Source: Streptomyces sp. MBT65 (GTDB lineage: Bacteria; Actinomycetota; Actinomycetes; Streptomycetales; Streptomycetaceae). Taken from it: 37,023 nucleotides of DNA. The stretch spans positions 1 through 37,023 of the forward strand of contig NZ_JAENRY010000049.1 in the NCBI RefSeq assembly GCF_016612545.1, read 5' to 3'. The position numbers and the translations under genes are program-made. Under the pieces are notes generated by a model. That model saw only the letters and a list, made by a program, of their open reading frames with translations. It made no database searches and was not told where the DNA came from. Below, piece by piece: positions 1 through 7,451 of this stretch (position 1 is its first letter; each line of letters opens with the position of its first letter).

Positions 1-1
1 G

Positions 2-1384
2 GTCTGGGCCGAGTTCTGCGAACTCGTCAACAGGATCCCCACCCAGCCCGTCTGGACACCCCCGGCCACCACCCACCTGTGGAGCGTCTACGGCGAGGTG
101 CTCGCCGCCGACCTGGCCCGCTCCACCCTCACCCCCGAGGAACACCAGCGCTACGACACGGCGGTCGACTACCTCTACGACACCGGCCCCGACGGGGTGT
201 TCGTCCCCTCGCCCGCGCTGCGCGACTACCGCACGGCCCGCCAGGCCTGGCTCCAGGCCGACATGGACTACCACCAGGCGGAGCAGACGGCGACCGACTC
301 GACCGACCAGGCGACCCGCGACCACTGGACGCACGTCGACGAACCGAGACTCCGCCAGGCCAGGGACGACGCGATGGACGCCTGGCAGACCGCGGGCCAC
401 AAAGCCGAGGTCGAGGACGCCCTGCGCGAGACCTCCGAACTCGCCTCGAAGGCCCCCTCCAGCATCTGGAAACGGCACCGCGACACCTTCAACCCCAACC
501 TCCCCGACCAGTACACGACCGCCCCCAACGGCACACGTTTCGCGCCCACTTACTACTCGCCGGACGGCGCCCTGGACGACCCCTGGTCACGAGCCGTGCT
601 CCCGCGGCAGACGCTCCGCACCCTGGCCGCCCAGGCACCCCCGGAACTCAGATCGGCGTTCGGCGACCGCGCCAGTGACGACACGGTCTTCTCCCTCGCC
701 TTCGAGTACCGCGTGGTGTCCGTCGTCCGCCCCTGGCTGGACCCGCCGATGGAACTCTTCGGCTCCCGCGCCTGGCGCCTCTCGTCGGGCGTCGCCCCGC
801 TGAGCGACGGCTCCACCCCACCCCACGGCCGCTGCCCGTCGTACGTCGAATCGGTGGCCCTGGCCCGCAACATCGAGCTGATCCGCCAGGCCACCGGCTA
901 CACCGAGACCCCCGGCGAGACCACCCTGCGCGGCACCTGGACCCTGGACCTCGACAACGGCATCGCGGGCGGCGACATGAACACCGCCGACCTCTGGTGG
1001 GAGTGGATGACGGAGACGACCGCCCAGTTGGTCCCCAGCTCCCTCGCCGGAATCGTCAACCTCGGCCAGGTCGACTACGACGCCTTCGACGGCCACCGCC
1101 TCTCGACCCTCACCTACGGCACCACCCCCCTCACCGGCAACCCGAACGCGAGCAACCAACTGGTCACCGGTGACGTGTTCGCCGTACGCACGACGGAGGG
1201 CCGCTTCGCCAAGGTCCTCGTCGTCCAGTACGGCTACGACCTCCAACTGCGCTGGGTGGCCTACCAGCAGGCGACCTCCGCGATGCAGAGCAGCGTCACC
1301 GCGCCGGACGACGTGTTCCTCGCGGGCTTCGTGTGCCGACAACTGCCGAAGAGCCCCGACCCGGACCCGGCCCTCTCATGGTGA
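2..1384 (+). CDS. Hypothetical protein, 5'-truncated by window edge
   Basis: The frame is open from the first base of the window to a TGA at 1382-1384, so the true start lies upstream; the first internal ATG-type start at 98 would cut off residues that already read as protein (for example FCELVNRIP). About 460 residues are visible. The protein is hydrophilic, has no obvious membrane segment, and its N-terminal half is rich in charged residues and probably helical (residues from about 60 to 150). The C-terminal half is rich in W, Y and T and looks beta-rich (TWTLDLDNGI, LWWEWMTE, VFAVRTTEGRFAKVLVVQYG). I do not recognise the family. It overlaps the next gene by 7 nt, so the two are probably translated together and may act together. 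Codon use is typical of the rest of the window. Confidence 0.8.
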   Translation, partial: VWAEFCELVNRIPTQPVWTPPATTHLWSVYGEVLAADLARSTLTPEEHQRYDTAVDYLYDTGPDGVFVPSPALRDYRTARQAWLQADMDYHQAEQTATDSTDQATRDHWTHVDEPRLRQARDDAMDAWQTAGHKAEVEDALRETSELASKAPSSIWKRHRDTFNPNLPDQYTTAPNGTRFAPTYYSPDGALDDPWSRAVLPRQTLRTLAAQAPPELRSAFGDRASDDTVFSLAFEYRVVSVVRPWLDPPMELFGSRAWRLSSGVAPLSDGSTPPHGRCPSYVESVALARNIELIRQATGYTETPGETTLRGTWTLDLDNGIAGGDMNTADLWWEWMTETTAQLVPSSLAGIVNLGQVDYDAFDGHRLSTLTYGTTPLTGNPNASNQLVTGDVFAVRTTEGRFAKVLVVQYGYDLQLRWVAYQQATSAMQSSVTAPDDVFLAGFVCRQLPKSPDPDPALSW

Positions 1385-2025
1385 CCCCCGAACTCTCCGT
1401 CCACGGACTGGTGTTGCTCGGCACGGACACCGTGTACGCCGTCCACATGCCCACCTTCACCGCGCCCCACGACTTCCAGGCCGTGCTGCGGGTGGCCCTG
1501 GACACCGACACCTACCGCACGGCCCGGAAGCGCCACGGCACGTCGGCACTGTTCACGGTCAGCCCAAGAACCCTGCTGCTCAAGGACCTTGAGCCGGGCG
1601 GGTCCTTCCCCGCCGACCTGTACTTCGGCCGCTTCGGGAGGGACGGCGAGCTGCTGGGGGAGGTGCGGATCGAGATCGAGGAGCGCCTGTACGTAGGCCA
1701 CCCGACCGGGCCCACCATCGAACCGACGCCCCTCCGCTACGTCCTCTTCGGCCGCGAACAGCTTTATCTGGCCCATGTGTTCACCCGCCCCCCGGACTTC
1801 GACCAGGTACTGACGGCTCAACTGGCCGGAGGCTGGGCGGTGTCGAGGGACGAGGGGGACGCGGCACGCACGGTGACGATCCCGAACCGCCCGGACGATC
1901 TGCCGGGCCGCCTGCACCCGGGCGAGCAACTGACCGCTGGGGGAGAGGAGTTGCAGGTCCTGGCCGAGGTGTACCTGGAGACGACCGACCTGGCGGGCGA
2001 GGAGGTCCGGGAAGGGGAGGTCTAA
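1378..2025 (+). CDS. Hypothetical protein with an internally duplicated motif
   Basis: The ATG at 1378 overlaps the TGA of the preceding gene (ATGGTGA), which favours translational coupling; an in-frame ATG at 1333 lies deep inside the upstream gene and is less likely. The 215-residue product has no signal peptide or membrane span. A motif occurs twice: near residue 10, VLLGTDTVYAVHMPTFTAPH followed by DFQAVL, and near residue 120, VLFGREQLYLAHVFTRPP followed by DFDQVL. The pattern L-x-G-x(4)-Y-x(2)-H ... DF-x(2)-VL suggests two copies of one small beta-type module. I recall similar uncharacterised proteins with 'GT(E/D)TVY..H.P.F' motifs but know no function. Its stop overlaps the convergent TetR stop (TAA at 2023-2025, TAG at 2022-2024 on the other strand). 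Confidence 0.8.
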   Translation: MVTPELSVHGLVLLGTDTVYAVHMPTFTAPHDFQAVLRVALDTDTYRTARKRHGTSALFTVSPRTLLLKDLEPGGSFPADLYFGRFGRDGELLGEVRIEIEERLYVGHPTGPTIEPTPLRYVLFGREQLYLAHVFTRPPDFDQVLTAQLAGGWAVSRDEGDAARTVTIPNRPDDLPGRLHPGEQLTAGGEELQVLAEVYLETTDLAGEEVREGEV

Positions 2026-2777
2026 CGCGTCAGCCGCAGCGACAACCCGTCGAGGACGACATCGAGGCCGTAGGCGAACTTGCTGTCGCGCAGGGCCACC
2101 GGATCGGTGACCGTGGCGGCCGACTCGGCGTAGGAACCGGCGAGATGGGCATGACCGGCCGCGGCCTGCCGCGCGGCCGGCATCAGCCGGGCGATGAACT
2201 CGCCCTCGCTGTCCCCGGACCGGGCGACCGTGGTGAGCCACGCGGCCTCGGTCGTGCTCATCCCGATCGTGTACGACAGCACGGCGTCGATCGCGCCGCT
2301 CGGCTCGGGGAACCCGACGGCCGTGAACAGCGCGGCGAGCCGCTCGGAGAAGGACATGAGGTTGGGGCCGAGATAGGCGAGCCCGGCCTGTCCGAGGACC
2401 GAGGACAGCCAGCGGTGCCGTAGCGCGGTCGTACGGAAGGAGGCGGCGGCCTCGGTGACGGCGGCGCGCCAGTCCGGTGCGCCCGCGTCCGGGACGTGGA
2501 TCTCGGCGGCGACCTCGTCGACGGCCAGTTCCATCAGCTCGTCCTTGGTCGCGACATGCCGGTAGAGGGAGGTCGCGCCGGCGCCCAGACGGGCGCCGAG
2601 CTTGCGCATGCTCAGCGCCTCGATGCCGTCGGCGTCCAGCATCGCGATCGCCTCGCGGACGATCGCGTCCCGGTTGAGCGCGGGCTGATCGGCCGGGCGC
2701 CGCTCACGGGCCCACACCGAGGGGATGGGGTTCGGCTCCGGTGCGGCCTTCGTCGTCGGCTTCGTCCTGGCGGCCAT
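2022..2777 (-). CDS. TetR/AcrR-family transcriptional repressor
   Basis: The 251-residue product has an N-terminal HTH of TetR type (residues about 36-85: NRDAIVREAIAMLDADG, then LSMRKLGARLGAGATSLYRH, then KDELMELAVDEV). The rest is a helical ligand-binding domain like the TetR_C class found in regulators of drug exporters (VLSYTIGMSTTEAAWL). The first 30 residues form a basic, Pro/Ala-rich extension. It is transcribed divergently from the MFS exporter at 2913, the classical arrangement of a repressor and the pump it controls. The shared intergenic region carries a row of similar palindromic sites (separate entry), so autoregulation and control of the pump are likely. The inducing ligand cannot be read from the sequence. 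Confidence 0.93.
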   Translation of the reverse strand: MAARTKPTTKAAPEPNPIPSVWARERRPADQPALNRDAIVREAIAMLDADGIEALSMRKLGARLGAGATSLYRHVATKDELMELAVDEVAAEIHVPDAGAPDWRAAVTEAAASFRTTALRHRWLSSVLGQAGLAYLGPNLMSFSERLAALFTAVGFPEPSGAIDAVLSYTIGMSTTEAAWLTTVARSGDSEGEFIARLMPAARQAAAGHAHLAGSYAESAATVTDPVALRDSKFAYGLDVVLDGLSLRLTR

Positions 2778-2802
2778 CTGGCGGGCTCCTTCGTGCGGGC
2801 CG

Positions 2803-2898
2803 TGCGTACGTCGTTCGCATCCAGCGTACAGAGTTCAAGGATTGCGCACACTGTTCCTCCATGCGTACAGTGTGCGCATCAAAGGAACAGTGTTCGCA
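2803..2898. promoter_or_regulatory. Array of five phased putative TetR operator sites
   Basis: Five sites of the form TGCGNACA-N-TGTNCGCA, of varying quality, are centred at 2811, 2831, 2851, 2870 and 2890, that is, every 19-20 bp. The best are the one at 2803-2819 (TGCGTACG-T-CGTTCGCA, 7 of 8 half-site matches) and the one at 2862-2878 (TGCGTACA-G-TGTGCGCA, 7 of 8). The site at 2890 contains the perfect 11-mer GAACAGTGTTC. The sites at 2831 and 2851 each have one good half. The left half of the 2851 site and the right half of the 2870 site together also form a perfect 12-bp inverted repeat (TGCGCACACTGT / ACAGTGTGCGCA). They fill the gap between the repressor and exporter starts. That the TetR protein binds them is inference from position. 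Confidence 0.75.
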
Positions 2899-2912
2899 TG
2901 AAGGGAAGCCTC

Positions 2913-4409
2913 ATGGAAACCCGAAACCCCCGGCGCTGGTGGATCCTCGTCGTGCTGTGCCTCAGCTCGCTGGTGCTGGTGGTCGACAGCATGGCGCTGA
3001 CCGTGGCGGTCCCGTCGATGACCGAGAGCATCGGGGCGAGCGCCCAGGACACCCAGTGGATCCTCGACTCCTACATCCTGGTCTTCGCCGGCCTGCTGCT
3101 GACCTCGGGCAGCCTCGGCGACCGCTTCGGCCGCCGGAAGGTGATGCTGATCGGGCTGGTGCTGTTCGGCGCGGCGTCACTGGCGGCGACGTTCTGCACG
3201 ACTCCCGGCGAGGTGATCGCCGTACGGGTGGCGATGGGGGTCGGCGGCGCGCTGATCATGCCGTCGACGCTCTCGATCCTCATCACCGTCTTCGACGCGG
3301 AGGAGCGCGGCAGGGCGATGGCGGCCTGGGGTTCGGTGTCGATGCTCGCCCTGGTCGGCAGCCCGGTGCTGGGCGGCGTACTCATCGCCCACTTCTCGTG
3401 GCACTCCATCTTCTTCCTCAACGTGCCGGTCGTGGCGCTCGCGTTGGTGGCCGGGGTGACGCTGATGCCGGAGTCGAAGGGGCCGTGGCAGAAGCCGGAT
3501 CCGCTGGGCGCGGTGCTGTCGGCGGTCGGTATGACCGCGCTGATCTGGTGGATCATCGAGATCCCGCAGCACGGGGCGTTCGCGGGCCGAGGGCTGGTCA
3601 CCCTGGTCGTGGCGGTGGTGGGGCTGGCCGGATTCGTGATCTGGGAGAACGTGACACCGACCCCGATGGTCCCGCTGGTCCTCTTCAAGCACCGTAATTT
3701 CAGCGGGGGTTCGCTGTCCCTGACGCTGGTTCAGATAGGCAACGGGGGCCTGCTGCTGGTCCTCACGCAGTACCTGCAGTTCGTGCTCGGCTACTCACCG
3801 ATCAAGGCGGGTCTGGCGTTCGTCCCCCTGGCGGTCACCGCGCTGGTGGGCAACGCGGCGGGGGCGAAGTTCATGGCGAGGTACGGCCACCGGTATCTGA
3901 TCCTGGCGGGCATGCTGGTGATGGCGTCGTCCTTTGTGCTGCTCACGACGGTCACTGTCGACACCGGTTTCACGGTCCCGGCGGTGGCGCTGGGACTCCT
4001 CGGCCTGGGCGCGGGCCTCGCGATGCCGGCGGCGGTCGGCGCGCTGATGGGCACGATCCCCGAGGACAAGGCGGGCGTCGGCTCGGCCCTCAACGACACC
4101 ATCCAGCAAGCGGGTACGGCGCTTGGCATCGCGATTCTCGGCTCGCTCCTGTCGAGCGGCTTCGCGGACGAGATGCCTTCCGGTACGTCCGAGCAGGCTC
4201 GCCACTCGATCGGCGGGGCGTTGGCGGCGGCGCACGGGGACGCGGGGTTGGTCCGGGCGGCCCGGGAGGCGTTCACGCACTCCATGTCAACGGCCTTCCT
4301 GGTCAGCGCGGTTGGGGTGGTGGCTGCGGGGGTGTTGGCGGCGGTGGTGATGCGGGATTCGGTGAGTGAGAGTCAGGAAGCACTGGAGGAGCGGGAGTTG
4401 GCGGCCTGA
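2913..4409 (+). CDS. MFS transporter, DHA2 (14-TM) drug-exporter type
   Basis: The 498-residue product is a hydrophobic polytopic protein of the length and layout usual for DHA2 (EmrB/QacA-like) proton-coupled exporters. TM1 carries LVLVVDSMALTVAVPSM (the D in TM1 and the P-S are typical of DHA2). The loop 2-3 motif GDRFGRRKV is MFS motif A, and GWGSV/GSPVLGG-like segments (GSVSMLALVGSPVLGGVL) match motif C. I chose the ATG at 2913 because AAGGGA lies 6-7 nt upstream; the in-frame ATG at 2898 has a poorer spacing and lies within the last operator site. The substrate is unknown. Repression by the divergent TetR is inferred. The 3' end nearly touches the convergent anti-sigma gene (4-nt gap). 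Confidence 0.93.
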   Translation: METRNPRRWWILVVLCLSSLVLVVDSMALTVAVPSMTESIGASAQDTQWILDSYILVFAGLLLTSGSLGDRFGRRKVMLIGLVLFGAASLAATFCTTPGEVIAVRVAMGVGGALIMPSTLSILITVFDAEERGRAMAAWGSVSMLALVGSPVLGGVLIAHFSWHSIFFLNVPVVALALVAGVTLMPESKGPWQKPDPLGAVLSAVGMTALIWWIIEIPQHGAFAGRGLVTLVVAVVGLAGFVIWENVTPTPMVPLVLFKHRNFSGGSLSLTLVQIGNGGLLLVLTQYLQFVLGYSPIKAGLAFVPLAVTALVGNAAGAKFMARYGHRYLILAGMLVMASSFVLLTTVTVDTGFTVPAVALGLLGLGAGLAMPAAVGALMGTIPEDKAGVGSALNDTIQQAGTALGIAILGSLLSSGFADEMPSGTSEQARHSIGGALAAAHGDAGLVRAAREAFTHSMSTAFLVSAVGVVAAGVLAAVVMRDSVSESQEALEERELAA

Positions 4410-4413
4410 GAGG

Positions 4414-5031
4414 TCAGGACCCTTCGGGGCAGGACCAGTTCGAGATTCTCAGGGAGCGGAGATCGACCTCGACCTCGATCGAGTCCGGTGCGCTGTCGCT
4501 CGTCACGTGGACGCGGACGGTGTCGGCCCCGGCGCTGCGGGCGGCGCCGACGGTGAAGACGGTGGTGGCGGTCACATGCCCACATGTGGCCGCCAGGTCG
4601 TCGGATCCGCTGCCTTCGAGAACGACTTCTCGCTTCAGTGCCGTCTCCGTGAAATGCTCGGTCATCAGCTTCCACAGCTGCGACTTCGACGTCGCACCCC
4701 GTGCGGCAAGAACATCCGGCAGAACCGAATAGTAAGTCCGCAGGTTCTCCTGGGCCGCCGATGTTCTGGAGTCCTCCTCGTGGTGGGAGGGAGTTTCCGC
4801 CGATCGGTTCGCGCCCACGGAACTCCAGAAGGCGCCCGCGCCGATCGCCGTCACGGCAATCGCCGCGACGGCGACGGAACGGGTGCGGCGTTGCCGGCGT
4901 CGGACGCTTCTGCGACGCAACTCCGGTGCGGACACCGGCCGTTCGACCCGAACGCTCTCCAACTGGGCGATGCTCTCGGAGAGCCAGCCAGGACGCTCGT
5001 ACTCATCTGACGCATTCGACTCATCCGACAT
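4414..5031 (-). CDS. Membrane-anchored anti-sigma-factor-like protein
   Basis: The 205-residue product has a cytoplasmic N-terminal stretch of about 50 residues ending in a basic cluster (RRRSVRRRQRRTR), one transmembrane helix (about 52-69, SVAVAAIAVTAIGAGAF) and an extracytoplasmic domain of about 135 residues with two cysteines near the C-terminal half. This topology, and its place directly after an ECF sigma gene, fit an anti-sigma factor, though no zinc-binding HxxxCxxC motif is present. The ATG at 5031 is preceded by a strong site (AGGAGG, 6 nt spacer) and lies inside the last codons of the sigma gene (11-nt overlap), so translation is coupled. Upstream in-frame starts lack such a site. 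The family outside the sigma context is not recognised by me. Confidence 0.75.
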   Translation of the reverse strand: MSDESNASDEYERPGWLSESIAQLESVRVERPVSAPELRRRSVRRRQRRTRSVAVAAIAVTAIGAGAFWSSVGANRSAETPSHHEEDSRTSAAQENLRTYYSVLPDVLAARGATSKSQLWKLMTEHFTETALKREVVLEGSGSDDLAATCGHVTATTVFTVGAARSAGADTVRVHVTSDSAPDSIEVEVDLRSLRISNWSCPEGS

Positions 5032-5533
5032 GGTCCACCTCCTGGTCCGGCAGGGAGGAGAAATGGCGGGCGAGCGACAGGCGCCCACGGACCAGCCACA
5101 CCCTGATGCTCCCGGCCGGCCAGCCCGTCTCGGCGCTTATCTGCTCGACGCTGAGGTCGCACAGGTGGTGGAGGACAACGACACTTCTGTGCTTCTGCGG
5201 AAGAGTGCGCAGTGCCTCGACGAGAGCGACACGTTCGGGGGACGGACCTTCGACAGGGCGCTGTTCGTGATGGCGCTGCATGAGCTGCACACCGCGCCGC
5301 ACCCGCCGGAAACGGGACACGGCGAGCCGCCAGGCCGTGGTGCGGATCCACGCCTCCTGGGAACCGTCGCTCGTGAAGATCCCCCGTCGACCCCAGGCCC
5401 TGATGAACGCCTCCTGCACGACGTCCTGCGCCTCCGGCAGATCGCCGGTCATCGCGTAGAGCTGCCGAACGAGCCTGGGGTAGGCCAGTGCGTAGAACTC
5501 ATCGAACTCCTCTTCCGCCGTGCCTCTCGCCAC
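5021..5533 (-). CDS. ECF-type RNA polymerase sigma factor
   Basis: The 170-residue product has sigma region 2 (residues about 14-50: AYPRLVRQLYAMTGD, then AQDVVQEAFIRAWGRRG) and region 4 (about 105-155: LRTLPQKHRSVVVLHHLCDL, then EQISAETGWPAGSIRVWLVRG). Region 3 is missing, as is usual for the ECF group; the size and wording resemble the actinobacterial 'SigE family' of small sigma factors. It forms a two-gene unit with the downstream anti-sigma-like gene, with an 11-nt overlap. The target promoters are unknown; its own promoter and that of the divergent secreted protein at 5719 are the first candidates because the 185-bp region between them holds a clear inverted repeat. Confidence 0.9.
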   Translation of the reverse strand: MARGTAEEEFDEFYALAYPRLVRQLYAMTGDLPEAQDVVQEAFIRAWGRRGIFTSDGSQEAWIRTTAWRLAVSRFRRVRRGVQLMQRHHEQRPVEGPSPERVALVEALRTLPQKHRSVVVLHHLCDLSVEQISAETGWPAGSIRVWLVRGRLSLARHFSSLPDQEVDHVG

Positions 5534-5626
5534 TCTTCCGCCATTCGTTTCCGTCCACAGAACGGCCAGGGGTCCTCTACGGGGGGAGTACGAACGGGCA
5601 CCGATCCTCCGCTACAGCGACTCTCC

Positions 5627-5640
5627 GTGACGTGCGTCAC
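5627..5640. promoter_or_regulatory. Perfect inverted repeat between divergent sigma and secreted-protein genes
   Basis: GTGACG-TG-CGTCAC is a perfect 6-bp inverted repeat with a 2-bp centre. It lies 94 nt upstream of the sigma start and 79 nt upstream of the secreted-protein start, a position suited to a shared operator. The binding protein is unknown. Confidence 0.4.
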
Positions 5641-5718
5641 TGCATCCGGGTGTCGCGTCCGGGCCCCCGCGCTGCGTAGTCCACCTGTCCAAGTCACCCC
5701 GACAGCAGAGGAACCCTC

Positions 5719-6099
5719 ATGCGCCACGCAGCCCCCCGTAAGCCGACCAGGATGGGAACGACGTTCAGGACCGCCGCGGTCAGCGCTCTGGCGCTCGGCA
5801 GTCTGACGGTGGCGGCGGGATCGCAGGTCCACGCGGCCACGGCGACCTCGCACTCCACGAAGGACGACTCGGCGCGCATCCAGAAGCAGAAGGCCGAGGC
5901 GGTCGCCGCCGCGGCCGAGTCGCAGGCCCAGGCGACCTCGCCCTCCACGAAGGACGACTCGGCGCGCGCCCAGAAGCAGAAGGCCGAAGCGGTCGCCGCC
6001 GCGGCCGAAGGCCAGACGCCCCGGCCCGTGACGGACCCCGAAGCGGTGCGCACCCTCAAGATGAAGGTGATCGCGATGGCTCACGCGCCGAAGGGCTGA
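5719..6099 (+). CDS. Small secreted protein with two 30-residue repeats
   Basis: The 126-residue product starts at an ATG with GAGGA 6 nt upstream. Residues 1-39 form a Sec signal peptide (basic start, hydrophobic core AAVSALALGSLTVAAGS, cleavage expected after VHA). The mature part consists mainly of two near-identical 30-residue units, each with S-x-STKDDSAR-x-QKQKAEAV followed by AAAAE, rich in K, E, A and Q and likely to form an amphipathic or coiled helix. A short basic tail (TLKMKVIAMAHAPKG) follows. No enzyme motif is visible. It lies divergent from the ECF sigma/anti-sigma pair, so it may be a target of that sigma factor; this is inference. A strong terminator follows it. Confidence 0.85.
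   Translation: MRHAAPRKPTRMGTTFRTAAVSALALGSLTVAAGSQVHAATATSHSTKDDSARIQKQKAEAVAAAAESQAQATSPSTKDDSARAQKQKAEAVAAAAEGQTPRPVTDPEAVRTLKMKVIAMAHAPKG
5842..6015 (+). repeat. 90-bp in-frame tandem repeat (two copies)
   Basis: The first unit runs from 5842 to 5931 and the second from 5932 to about 6015; both start GCGACCTCG and differ at only a few bases. The unit is a multiple of three, so it duplicates 30 residues in the secreted protein without shifting the frame. The high identity points to a recent duplication or to gene-conversion-like homogenisation. Confidence 0.9.
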
Positions 6100-6120
6100 C
6101 CGGCCGCGGGTCTCTCCGAG

Positions 6121-6156
6121 AAGGGTGACACTTTCACGAGAGGTGTCACCCTTTTT
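6121..6156 (+). terminator. Rho-independent terminator after the secreted-protein gene
   Basis: An 11-bp perfect stem, AAGGGTGACAC (6121-6131) with GTGTCACCCTT (6143-6153), encloses an 11-nt loop and is followed by T residues to 6156. It also lies just 3' of the minus-strand DUF397 gene (ends 6177), so it may stop transcription from both sides. Confidence 0.85.
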
Positions 6157-6176
6157 CGCTGTGGGTGGTGGGGGGG

Positions 6177-6368
6177 CTAAGGGGTCAAGTCCCTTGCGGG
6201 CAGGGAGGATTGGAAGGCTCTCCAAGTGGTGGGGTGGAGGTGGAGGGACGGGCCGGTGGGGTTCTTGGAGTCACGTACGGCGACGGTGGTGGGGATGTTG
6301 GTGGCTATCTCGACGCACTCGGCCGTCTGGTCGCTGTAGCTGGACTTCCGGTACTCGAATGCGCGCAC
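6177..6368 (-). CDS. DUF397 domain protein
   Basis: The 63-residue product is a single DUF397 domain: it has the typical core FEYRKSSYSDQTAECVEIA followed by VAVRDSKNPTGPSLHLHP and TWRAF. Proteins of this kind are nearly always encoded next to XRE/DUF5753 regulators in Streptomyces, as here, and in several cases act together with them in development or antibiotic control (WhiJ-type systems). The start is a GTG three bases after the TGA of the XRE gene, with AAGGA about 12 nt upstream inside that gene, so translation is probably coupled. Confidence 0.9.
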   Translation of the reverse strand: MRAFEYRKSSYSDQTAECVEIATNIPTTVAVRDSKNPTGPSLHLHPTTWRAFQSSLPARDLTP

Positions 6369-6371
6369 GGC

Positions 6372-7253
6372 TCACAGTTCCTTGCGTAGCTTGTGGAGGA
6401 ACGCGACCGACTCCCGCTCGCTGAGGGAGCGTTCGGCGATCATCTCGAACAACTCATCGTATGCGGCTGCGGATTCACCGCCCTCTACCCAGCGCTGAGC
6501 AAACGGAGCCTCTGCGTAGACGACGTCCATGGCTCCAGGAGCGGCGAACGAGAGAATGTTGAACGAGCCGTTCAGGCCTGGCTGCGTACCGGCGCTGAAG
6601 GGGTAGATCCGGAGTGTGACGCTGGGGAGATCGGCCATCTCCGCAAGGCTGTCGAGTTGGCCTCCCGCTGTTGCCGTACCGCCGGGGAAGTTGCGCAGCG
6701 TCGCTTCGTAGATCACCGCTTGCAGGGAGAGGGGTGGGGTGTCGGACAGGCGCTTTTGGCGGGCGAGCCGTGCGGCGATGAAATCCTCGTCCGGCTCAGG
6801 ACCTTTGGCTACCTCGGCCTCGGCGCCCACCCTCAACGCCCGGACGTAGTGCGGTGTTTGGAGAAGCCCGGGGATGAACGCCGGTTGCCATACCTTGATC
6901 GCCGTCGCCGCACTCTCCAGGGTGATGTACTCCTGCATCACGCCGTGGATGGAGTAGTCGTCCCACCAGCCTTTGGCCTTACGGCGTTCCCGGTCGACTC
7001 TTGCCAGTTCCAGAAGCGCGCCCACCGCGCCGGGATCGTGAACGCCGTACAACTCACACAGCGCCCGGAGGTCGGGGTCGCGCATGGGGACCCAACCGCC
7101 CTCCATCTTCGCGACCTTGGTCGTGGACGCGGTGAGTGCCTTGCCCGCCTGGGTCTGGTTGAGGCCGGCCGCCGTGCGCAACTTGGTGAGTTCGCCGCCG
7201 AGTCGGCGTCCCAGGACGGTCGATGTGCTGTGGCCCTGCGTCGGCGATGTCAC
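6372..7253 (-). CDS. XRE-family regulator with DUF5753 (WhiJ-like)
   Basis: The 293-residue product has an N-terminal XRE helix-turn-helix (residues about 14-72: LGGELTKLRTAAGLNQTQAG, then STTKVAKMEGGWVPM) and a DUF5753 domain (from about residue 105: WQPAFIPGLLQTPHYVRAL, then ARLARQKRLSD, LRNFPGG, LPSVTLRIYPFSAGTQPGLNG, and a C-terminal helical end). This is the domain order of WhiJ-type Streptomyces regulators. It is followed by a DUF397 gene and divergent from an HATPase gene, which completes the three-gene set known around whiJ. DNA target and partner specificity cannot be read here. The start at 7253 gives the full helix-turn-helix; no strong ribosome binding site is seen. Confidence 0.9.
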   Translation of the reverse strand: MTSPTQGHSTSTVLGRRLGGELTKLRTAAGLNQTQAGKALTASTTKVAKMEGGWVPMRDPDLRALCELYGVHDPGAVGALLELARVDRERRKAKGWWDDYSIHGVMQEYITLESAATAIKVWQPAFIPGLLQTPHYVRALRVGAEAEVAKGPEPDEDFIAARLARQKRLSDTPPLSLQAVIYEATLRNFPGGTATAGGQLDSLAEMADLPSVTLRIYPFSAGTQPGLNGSFNILSFAAPGAMDVVYAEAPFAQRWVEGGESAAAYDELFEMIAERSLSERESVAFLHKLRKEL

Positions 7254-7347
7254 GTAGGTACCCCTTCAGACGTGGACGTGTGATCAGTCTGGCGCGGTGC
7301 CGCGAGGCATCGCAAACACCCTTCGGGGGAATTCCTCCGAGAGTTAC

Positions 7348-7377
7348 TTGCGCGGGACGTCGAGCCGCCTCTACCGT
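7348..7377 (+). promoter_or_regulatory. Possible promoter for the HATPase gene
   Basis: TTGCGC (7348-7353) and TACCGT (7372-7377) are 18 nt apart and lie 75 nt upstream of the HATPase start in the 198-bp region shared with the divergent XRE gene. The match to the vegetative consensus is only fair. Confidence 0.3.
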
Positions 7378-7451
7378 CGGTCACGAACCGATCGCAGAGC
7401 GGCGCCAGTTGACCCCACGGCGTGGCTCGCCCCTGCCTGGAGGTCCGCGAT

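Noticed and set aside
587..2241. Minus-strand frames of 251 and 326 residues over the first two genes
   Set aside because: Low-complexity shadow text (R, G, A, V rich); the plus-strand frames have balanced composition and coupled starts.
2898..2912. Start of the MFS gene at ATG 2898
   Set aside because: The nearest purine-rich stretch is 11 nt away, and this start lies in the last operator site; ATG 2913 has a better-placed AAGGGA.
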